In this document: one piece after another, positions 5,702 to 10,136 of the stretch | How the letters are laid out: each line of letters starts with the position of its first letter | How positions within the stretch are numbered: the stretch's first letter is position 1 | Assembly: GCA_026394995.1 (NCBI GenBank) | Contig: JAPLZO010000056.1 | Location: 1 to 10,136, forward strand | DNA from: Candidatus Woesearchaeota archaeon | GTDB taxonomy: Archaea > Nanobdellota > Nanobdellia > SCGC-AAA011-G17 > JAPLZO01 | Reading direction: 5' to 3' | DNA length: 10,136 nucleotides | The notes under the pieces: generated by a model | Databases searched by the model: none | Seen by the model: only the letters and a program-made list of their open reading frames with translations | What the model was told of the DNA's origin: nothing | Position numbers and translations under genes: made by a program

Positions 5702-6124
5702 ATGGAATGGTCTCAATTTGATAAGGGTATATTTTTAGTTAATGTTTTAGGAATTATGTATAATCCTAAAACTAAGAAAATTCTAATTGGTAAAAGAGAA
5801 AATGATCCTTATATTAAAGAACTTTCTTGGTGTTTTCCTGGTGGAAGACCTGGTTATGAGAAAGATTTAGAATTATATTTAAAACATGAAATTAAAGTTA
5901 AAACTGGTTTAGATGTGAATATTAAAAAAGTAATTTTTGCTAAAACCTATCCAGAAAAAAGAGAATTTCTTTCAATTTACTATTATTGTGAAGTCATTGG
6001 TGGAAAAGGAAAAGCAGGTGAGGATTTTAAAGAGATAAAATGGGTTAAACCTAATGATGTTAGAAAGTATTTTACTACATCTTTACATCAAAAGGTGCTA
6101 GATTATCTTAAAACATTAAAATAA
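5702..6124 (+). CDS. Nudix-fold protein with a degenerate Nudix box
   Basis: The 140-residue protein has the Nudix layout: KILIGKRENDPYIKELSWCFPGGRPG (26-51) is the entry strand and loop before the Nudix helix, and FKEIKWVKPNDVRKYF the usual C-terminal part (..E..WV...E.....). The Nudix box G(x)5E(x)7REUxEExGU reads from G48 to L70 with HEIKVKTGL at 62-70. The first Glu of REU is kept as E63, but R is His and the two metal-binding Glu of EExGU are V66 and K67. Canonical Mg-dependent pyrophosphohydrolysis is therefore doubtful. Substrate unknown; nucleotide-sugar Nudix enzymes with altered boxes exist (GDP-mannose hydrolase NudD), so altered activity is possible. No Shine-Dalgarno is seen. Confidence 0.8.
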   Translation: MEWSQFDKGIFLVNVLGIMYNPKTKKILIGKRENDPYIKELSWCFPGGRPGYEKDLELYLKHEIKVKTGLDVNIKKVIFAKTYPEKREFLSIYYYCEVIGGKGKAGEDFKEIKWVKPNDVRKYFTTSLHQKVLDYLKTLK

Positions 6125-6139
6125 TAACTTTATAGAAAC

Positions 6140-6145
6140 TTTTTT
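6140..6145 (+). terminator. T6 tract after the Nudix gene
   Basis: Six T residues lie 15 nt past the stop and upstream of tRNA-Thr. A TATA-like CTTTATAG just before it (about 6128-6135) could instead serve the tRNA. Confidence 0.35.
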
Positions 6146-6199
6146 AAAGAATTCTAAGCTTTTAAGGAGTATGCCTCGGTAGCTCAGCTAGCAGAGCGA

Positions 6200-6221
6200 A
6201 AAATCGTTAAGATTTGCTTAG
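6200..6221 (+). other. tRNA-Thr intron 1, 22 nt, non-canonical position 27/28
   Basis: A bulge-helix-bulge is formed by an outer helix GCA/TGC (6191-6193 with 6223-6225), a 3' bulge A-G|C (6220-6222), a central 4-bp helix GAGC/GCTT (6194-6197 with 6216-6219, one G-U pair), a 5' bulge G-A|A (6198-6200), and an inner hairpin AAATC/GATTT (6201-6205 with 6211-6215) with loop GTTAA. Cutting after the second base of each bulge removes exactly 6200-6221 and restores a perfect anticodon stem. The outer helix borrows D-loop bases 19-21. Confidence 0.85.
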
Positions 6222-6231
6222 CTGCCTTGTA

Positions 6232-6243
6232 TCTGAGCAAGCC
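6232..6243 (+). other. tRNA-Thr intron 2, 12 nt, canonical position 37/38
   Basis: The anticodon stem is the outer helix. The 3' bulge is C-C|A (6242-6244), the central helix CTTG/CAAG (6226-6229 with 6238-6241), and the 5' bulge T-A|T (6230-6232). The remaining intron bases CTGAG (6233-6237) form the loop, with no inner helix. Removing 6232-6243 gives a canonical threonine anticodon loop CTTGTAA. It is near the minimum length for an archaeal tRNA intron. Confidence 0.85.
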
Positions 6244-6294
6244 AGCAGTAGGCCGGGAGTGCAAATCTCTCCCGAGGCTTTTTAATATAATAAT

Positions 6295-6303
6295 ATTTAT
6301 AAA
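6295..6303 (+). promoter_or_regulatory. TATA box of the MazG-like gene
   Basis: ATTTATAAA is centred 26 nt before the ATG at 6325, which fits a leaderless transcript. It lies just after the tRNA-Thr T run. Confidence 0.6.
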
Positions 6304-6324
6304 TTGTCTAATTACTAATTAAAT

Positions 6325-6639
6325 ATGACCCTTAAAAATTTACAGGAAGAAGTAGATAAATGGGCTCAACAATTTAAGAAACCTTATTGGAGACCATTAT
6401 CAATGTTAGCAAGGCTAACAGAGGAAACTGGAGAGGTTGCTAAAGAAATTAATGATCTTTATGGGGACAAAAAGAAAAGAATAAAAACTGAGAAAGGACT
6501 CGGTGATGAGCTTGCAGACGTTATGTTTACTGTTGTTTGTATAGCTAATCGTGACAAGATTAGTTTACAAGATTATTGGGATAAAATGATGAGAGAAAAA
6601 CATTATGGTAGAGATAACAATAGATATAAGAAAAAATAG
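6325..6639 (+). CDS. MazG-like nucleoside triphosphate pyrophosphohydrolase
   Basis: The 104-residue single-domain protein carries the all-alpha NTP-PPase signature: EETGE (33-37, the ExxE pair) in the first helix and GDELADV (60-66, the ExxD pair E62/D65) in the second, which together hold Mg ions. WAQQFKKPYWRPLSMLARLTEETGEVAKEI and DVMFTVVCIANRDKISL are typical of short MazG proteins (about 95-115 residues). They hydrolyse NTP or dNTP to NMP and pyrophosphate in nucleotide-pool cleaning. All four acidic ligands are present, unlike the degenerate Nudix gene upstream. The C-terminus REKHYGRDNNRYKKK is basic. It stands alone between two tRNA genes and has its own TATA box. The exact nucleotide preference is not readable from sequence. 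Confidence 0.9.
   Translation: MTLKNLQEEVDKWAQQFKKPYWRPLSMLARLTEETGEVAKEINDLYGDKKKRIKTEKGLGDELADVMFTVVCIANRDKISLQDYWDKMMREKHYGRDNNRYKKK
6624..6630 (+). promoter_or_regulatory. Possible TATA element for tRNA-Val inside the MazG gene end
   Basis: ATATAAG is centred about 22 nt before the tRNA 5' end, in the last codons of the MazG-like gene. Cotranscription with that gene is the alternative, as only 9 nt separate them. Confidence 0.3.
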
Positions 6640-6648
6640 CCTTAAATT

Positions 6649-6721
6649 GGGCTCGTGGTCTAGTGGTTATGACGTCACCTCGACATGGGGGAGGTCGCCA
6701 GTTCGATCCTGGCCGGGCCCA
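6649..6721 (+). tRNA. trnV: tRNA-Val(GAC) with unusual anticodon arm
   Basis: A 73-nt intronless cloverleaf. The acceptor is GGGCTCG/CGGGCCC with one T-G pair and discriminator A6721. The D arm GTCTAGTGGTTATGAC, variable AGGTC and T arm GCCAG-TTCGATC-CTGGC match the archaeal tRNA-Val pattern. In that register the anticodon stem is TCACC/GGGGG (6675-6679 with 6687-6691), with a T-G pair at 27-43 and an A-G mismatch at 29-41, and the loop is TCGACAT with anticodon GAC (6682-6684). Position 33, almost always U, is C. An alternative stem ACCTC/GAGGT (6677-6681 with 6691-6695) pairs perfectly but leaves a 9-nt loop and breaks the variable region. Confidence 0.82.
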
Positions 6722-6731
6722 TATCAAAATA

Positions 6732-6739
6732 TTTATATA
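6732..6739 (+). promoter_or_regulatory. TATA box of the winged-helix/surface-protein operon
   Basis: TTTATATA would start transcription near 6760, giving a leader of about 90 nt that contains the AAAAGGTT repeats. A second AT-rich candidate at about 6751-6765 (TTATAATATTTAAA) would start nearer 6785. Which one is used is not decidable. Confidence 0.45.
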
Positions 6740-6798
6740 CTAATTCTTTTATTATAATATTTAAAATTTAGAGTTTTAAAAGCGTTGACAGTCATAAA

Positions 6799-6843
6799 AA
6801 AAGGTTAAAATAACCTTTTAAAGATTTAAAAAGGTTTAAAAGG
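6799..6843 (+). repeat. AAAAGGTT repeat cluster with perfect inverted repeat, candidate operator or RNA switch
   Basis: AAAAGGTTA (6799-6807) and TAACCTTTT (6811-6819) form a perfect 9-bp inverted repeat around AAA. Another direct copy AAAAGGTT lies at 6829-6836 and AAAAGG again at 6838-6843. The CCTTTT arm can pair with either the upstream or the downstream copy, so two hairpins exclude each other in RNA. As DNA, the palindrome just upstream of a winged-helix gene looks like an autoregulatory operator. Confidence 0.55.
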
Positions 6844-6852
6844 GCGTTATTT

Positions 6853-7041
6853 TTGATACCAACAGAAAAAGAGTTAATAGAATTTATAAAAAAGAGAGAT
6901 AATCTAGTCAATTTTAGCTTGATTGCTAAGTTCTATGAGATAAAAAATACAACTGTTTCTGATATTGTTGCTGATTTAGAAAAGAAGAGAATATTAAAAG
7001 TTAGAAAACTTGGAGGAAGTAAAATAGTGATGGTGAAATGA
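6853..7041 (+). CDS. Small winged helix-turn-helix DNA-binding protein (TTG start)
   Basis: The 62-residue product is a single winged helix. TEKELIEFIKKRDN is helix 1, FSLIAKFYEIKNTTVSDIVADLEKKRI is the helix-turn-helix with its recognition helix, and LKVRKLGGSKIVMVK forms the beta wing. Proteins of this pattern (MarR/Lrp/DtxR-like minimal wHTH) bind DNA. The start is TTG at 6853; no ATG or GTG exists at the right place, the next ATG being at the gene end. Its stop overlaps the ATG of the following membrane protein by 4 nt (ATGA), so the two are translationally coupled. The AAAAGGTT palindrome 34 nt upstream is a likely target. It may regulate the surface-protein operon it heads. The exact family is not identified. 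Confidence 0.72.
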   Translation: MIPTEKELIEFIKKRDNLVNFSLIAKFYEIKNTTVSDIVADLEKKRILKVRKLGGSKIVMVK

Positions 7042-9026
7042 AAAGAGGTGCAGTAACATTATTTATTATAATTGGACTTTTGATAGTGGCTAGTATAATT
7101 ACAATTGTGTATTTTAGAGATGATATAGCTAACTTGTTTAGAAAAGAACAGACAATAACTACAGTTACAGTACCAAAACAAATTGAGCCTATAAAAAACT
7201 ATATTGATTCTTGCATTGATGAAGTATCACAAGATGCTATTGATAGGGTAAGTAGTCAAGGTGGTTATATCAATCTACCAACTGATGAAATTCCAATAAG
7301 TTTAGCTAATATTTTCTCAAGTGAATTACAAATATTTCCAAGAGGTACTTCAAAAACAATATATTGGTATTATGAAAGCGCTAATGGAATTCAAAAAAAT
7401 CAGATTCCAAATTTAAATGATATTGAAAAACAGATTAATGATTATGTTAACAATAATCTAGAAAGTTGCTTGAATCATTTTTATCTATTTCCAGAATTTA
7501 ATATAGATTATAATAAGATTAATACACAAACTGAAATTGGGGATAATCAAATTTTAATAAATGTTAATATGCCTATGACAATTTCTAGAGAAGATTTTAC
7601 ATTTAATTTGGATGATTTTTATGTATCTAAGGATAGTAGTTTAGGTAAACTATATAATATTGCTAAAAAAATACAAGACAAAGAAAATAGTGAATATTTC
7701 TTAGAACAAAAAACTTTAGATTTTATGGTAACCTATAAAGAAATTCCTTATAATGGAATTGATTTTAATTGTGCACCTAAAGTATGGACTAAGACAAAAG
7801 TTATAGAAGATTTTAAAAGTATTTTAGAAGCAAATATTCCTTATTATAAAATTGAGGGTACTAATTATGCTGTTAATGCAAATCATGAATATTATATTAT
7901 CAAAAATAGTGGTATAAGTGATAATAGTGTTAATGTCAATTTTGCTTATAATAAAGATTGGCCATTTGCAGTTGATATAGAACCAGGAGATGAAATTCTA
8001 AAAGGGGAACCTTATACATCTGGAAGTGGTGTTACAGGATTTTTAATGAGTTTATTTTGTTTGAATAATTATCATTTTATATATGATATTAAATATCCAG
8101 TTTTAATAACCGTAAGTGATGATAAAGGTTCATTCCAATTTGCTACTCAAGTTATTATAAATCATAACCAACCAAGAGAAAATAGATTTATTGTTGATCA
8201 AGATTATAGTAGCGATAGTATAATTTGTAAAAATAAATTAACTGATATGACAGTTTATGTCTTAACTTATGATAATATTGGAAATACTATTCCACTAAAA
8301 AATGCTAGTATTTCTTTTAATTGTTTTACAAGTACTTGTGATATAGGAAAAACAGAAGTGCAGAATAATGGAGATGTTGCATTAAAAGCAAAATTCCCAC
8401 AATGTATGAATGGATTTGTTATAGCTAGCAAAGAGGGTTATAGCACTGAAAAAACTATGATTTCTAGTAACCAAGAAGCAGTTTTAACTATGATATTAGA
8501 ACCAATTTATGAGAAAAATTTAGATGTTAAATTGGTTAGAGATAGTGGTTTGTTAGCTTTAGGTGATAAAGAGAAAGTTATGATAACATTTGAAAGTAAA
8601 GATAGAGATTACAGTACAAGCATTATTTATCCTGATATGAACAAAATAAAATTAAGTGCTGTAGACTATTATGTTAAAGCTTATACAATGTATGAAAATA
8701 CAAATGGAATTAAAATTGGTGATCAAGTAATTCCTTATTGTTTTGACAAACCAAAAGATGGTGTATTAGGTTTGGTAGGAATGACTGATAAAGAATGTAC
8801 TGAAACTACTATACCTGGAATTACATTAGATCAGATTATTGCTGGAGGAGTTGAATTTGATTTTAATATTAATAGACAAGATTTAGTTAATTCTAATACA
8901 TTAGTGGTTTATTCACCATTTGAAAAAATACCAAGCACATTTACTGAATTAAATTTAGTTTATAAAAATATTTTGGACAATAGTAAAAATAAAAAAGTAA
9001 AATTACCGGAGTTTAGAAATGTATAA
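7038..9026 (+). CDS. Membrane-anchored extracellular protein with pilin-like N-terminus and Ig-like domain
   Basis: A 662-residue protein. It begins MKRGAVTLFIIIGLLIVA, a basic residue plus Gly before a hydrophobic span (5-26), similar to type IV pilin/archaellin N-termini and to many DPANN surface proteins; prepilin-peptidase cleavage after G4 is possible, or it stays as an N-terminal anchor. A conserved-looking region YIDSCIDEVSQDAI followed by QGGYINLP (74-81) recalls, from memory, a widespread but uncharacterised Woesearchaeota/Pacearchaeota family. The rest is beta-rich and outside the cell. Residues about 400-485 look like a carboxypeptidase-regulatory or PEGA-type Ig-like domain (PLKNASISFNCF...GDVALKAKF...ASKEGYSTEK). 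About ten cysteines suggest disulfides. The ends overlap both neighbours, so it is in a coupled operon. The function is unknown; adhesion or surface scaffold is inference. Confidence 0.7.
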   Translation: MKRGAVTLFIIIGLLIVASIITIVYFRDDIANLFRKEQTITTVTVPKQIEPIKNYIDSCIDEVSQDAIDRVSSQGGYINLPTDEIPISLANIFSSELQIFPRGTSKTIYWYYESANGIQKNQIPNLNDIEKQINDYVNNNLESCLNHFYLFPEFNIDYNKINTQTEIGDNQILINVNMPMTISREDFTFNLDDFYVSKDSSLGKLYNIAKKIQDKENSEYFLEQKTLDFMVTYKEIPYNGIDFNCAPKVWTKTKVIEDFKSILEANIPYYKIEGTNYAVNANHEYYIIKNSGISDNSVNVNFAYNKDWPFAVDIEPGDEILKGEPYTSGSGVTGFLMSLFCLNNYHFIYDIKYPVLITVSDDKGSFQFATQVIINHNQPRENRFIVDQDYSSDSIICKNKLTDMTVYVLTYDNIGNTIPLKNASISFNCFTSTCDIGKTEVQNNGDVALKAKFPQCMNGFVIASKEGYSTEKTMISSNQEAVLTMILEPIYEKNLDVKLVRDSGLLALGDKEKVMITFESKDRDYSTSIIYPDMNKIKLSAVDYYVKAYTMYENTNGIKIGDQVIPYCFDKPKDGVLGLVGMTDKECTETTIPGITLDQIIAGGVEFDFNINRQDLVNSNTLVVYSPFEKIPSTFTELNLVYKNILDNSKNKKVKLPEFRNV

Positions 9027-10136
9027 AAGATTAGTAGCAATGTTTTGTATTATATTATTTGTTACTTTACCTATTGCTTATGCTGATGTAGTTACTTCAA
9101 ATGTTACATTTAGTGATGTAGAAACTCCTGAAACTTTTATTGGAGAAGAGATAATAATTGATGCTGTAGATTATTTTCCTAAAGTTTTGAAAAGTTCATT
9201 AATTGAAGAACAGGATGTGAATGTTCAAGTTTTATTGGGTGGAATTCCAACTAACCCGAGTATTACTATACCAAAAATAAAAAATATACATATTATTGCT
9301 TATAATGTAACAACAGGAAAATCTAATTCAAGTAGCAGTCAAGTAAAAATAGGAACTCCAAGATATTATCCGCCAAAAGGTACTCCAACATATACTAATT
9401 TAGGTTATTTAGTTATACCAATAAGAAGAATTCCAAAAGAAGCGGATGTTCCTGATGAAATAAATATCCAATTAGTAGCAAGAATTGAATTTTCAGTCTC
9501 AGAAGGTTTGAATTTTGGTGAATATCAAGATGTATTGCAAGAACAAACAGAAACAGAATGGTTACAAAATAAAGATGGCCATAGATTTTTTAATGGATAT
9601 ATAAGGGCTAGTCAAGTTAGAGATAAAGATGCAACATTTGTTATTTATGATGATTCATTACATCAAGTTGATTCTGTTAATGTTAACACTGGAAGTAGCT
9701 CTGGCTTTTTAAAAACTTATAAGACTGGTGGTTTAAGTGATATTGGTAATCTTGGACAATTATTTAATAGTTATAAAATTAATGTAAAAGAAATTAGAGG
9801 AACTACTAATTTAGTTAAGGCTTCTATATTTACAGGTGATCAATATATAAATACTGTTTTGAAAGAAGGTTCTAGTTTATATAGTGGATCTCAATGGAGA
9901 GTTGATAAAATTAATATTTTAGATAAAGATGGTAAAAAAGATGTTACTGTTGAACTAAGAAACATAAATGGTGAAAAATCTTTGTTAAAATTCTTAAAAA
10001 ATAATAAAATTATTTTAGGATATGAGAAAAATATAACTGTTGATTTATCTGGAACAGATAAATATAAAGAAATTAATACCAAATATGATGAAGCTAAAGG
10101 AAATTATGATGATCTTGTTACTAATTTAAAGAATAT
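9020..10136 (+). CDS. Secreted protein of unknown function, truncated by the window edge
   Basis: An ATG at 9020, overlapping the previous stop by 7 nt, opens a frame that stays open to the window end (372 codons). Residues 1-22, MYKRLVAMFCIILFVTLPIA plus YA, form a Sec signal peptide with a likely cleavage AYA|DV. The mature part is beta-rich with many short N, S, T and G turns. Two weakly similar stretches (SSSGFLKTYKTGGLSD... and the following YINTVLKEGSSLYSGSQWRVDKINIL) look like beta-sandwich units. From about residue 350 the sequence becomes charged and heptad-like (INTKYDEAKGNYDDLVTNL), suggesting a coiled coil continuing past the edge. I do not recognise the family. Its context makes it a partner of the pilin-like membrane protein at the cell surface. 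Confidence 0.7.

Larger units (their letters stand above)
6173..6279 (+). tRNA. trnT: tRNA-Thr(TGT) with two BHB introns
   Basis: The 107-nt gene yields a 73-nt tRNA after removal of 6200-6221 and 6232-6243. The acceptor is GCCTCGG/CCGAGGC with discriminator T6279, the archaeal tRNA-Thr pattern. The D stem is GCTC/GAGC. The spliced anticodon stem is ACTGC/GCAGT, five Watson-Crick pairs, with loop CTTGTAA and anticodon TGT (6228-6230). The variable region is AGGCC and the T stem GGGAG/CTCTC. It would read ACA. Unusual bases: the D loop AGCTAGCA has A at position 18, and the T loop TGCAAAT has G at 55, so the conserved G18-U55 elbow contact is replaced. A T run (6279-6283) follows as probable terminator. 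No CCA is encoded. Confidence 0.92.

Noticed and set aside
5489..5716. Minus-strand ORF of 75 codons at the MCM-like/Nudix junction
   Set aside because: Antisense to the conserved MCM lid; product of biased composition only.
6173..6279. Reading this tRNA as Leu(TAA) with a long variable arm, or with a single long intron
   Set aside because: The loop around TTAA would lack U33 and a good stem, the D arm is type I, and acceptor plus discriminator are threonine-like; only the two-intron model gives a perfect 73-nt cloverleaf.
6649..6721. Reading the tRNA-Val as Ser(CGA) to restore U33
   Set aside because: Shifting the loop destroys the anticodon stem and the 5-nt variable region; serine tRNAs need a long variable arm, absent here.
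6799..6843. Repeat cluster as the start of a CRISPR or mobile-element end
   Set aside because: Repeats are only 6-9 bp, AT-rich and without regular spacers, transposase or target duplication.
9891..10082. Minus-strand ORF of 63 codons
   Set aside because: Antisense to the secreted protein frame, which is continuous, has a signal peptide and is coupled to its neighbour.

Overview
The window looks like chromosomal DNA of a very AT-rich archaeon, most likely of the DPANN group (Woesearchaeota/Pacearchaeota-like). The evidence is archaeal-type uS15 and eS1, a Bud32 kinase, an archaeal RecJ-like (GAN/Cdc45-family) gene next to rps15, bulge-helix-bulge tRNA introns, and TATA boxes about 25-30 nt upstream of start codons that mostly lack a Shine-Dalgarno site. 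I see no insertion sequence, phage gene or CRISPR array. The lineage call is inference from gene content and style.

Layout. A truncated GNAT acetyltransferase runs leftward from 394. Bud32 (445-1053) runs rightward, and a palindromic TATA element lies between the two starts. Bud32 overlaps a 28-residue single-span membrane peptide. Next come tRNA-Gln(TTG), a cupin that has lost its metal ligands, and a small EF-Tu-domain-2-like protein. The informational cluster follows: rps15 with a structured leader, the RecJ-like DHH nuclease, and rps3ae. The KEOPS gene pcc1, often found in this archaeal cluster, is absent. After rps3ae comes a 382-residue protein that aligns along the MCM helicase AAA+ core but lacks essentially every catalytic residue. 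It is followed by a Nudix protein with a broken Nudix box, a tRNA-Thr(TGT) gene interrupted by two tiny introns (22 and 12 nt, one at a non-canonical position), a MazG-type pyrophosphohydrolase, and a tRNA-Val(GAC) with an odd anticodon arm.

The right third is one translationally coupled operon. It holds a 62-residue winged-helix protein with a TTG start, a 662-residue membrane-anchored extracellular protein with a pilin-like N-terminus, and a Sec-secreted protein that runs off the right edge. A set of AAAAGGTT repeats, including a perfect inverted repeat, lies just upstream of the winged-helix gene and is a plausible operator or RNA switch.

Working together: the left and middle parts serve translation (tRNAs, ribosomal proteins, t6A synthesis by KEOPS/Bud32) and replication (GAN and an MCM paralogue). 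The right part serves the cell surface. The most interesting items are the MCM-derived pseudo-ATPase, two genes from its potential CMG partner, and the doubly interrupted tRNA-Thr.
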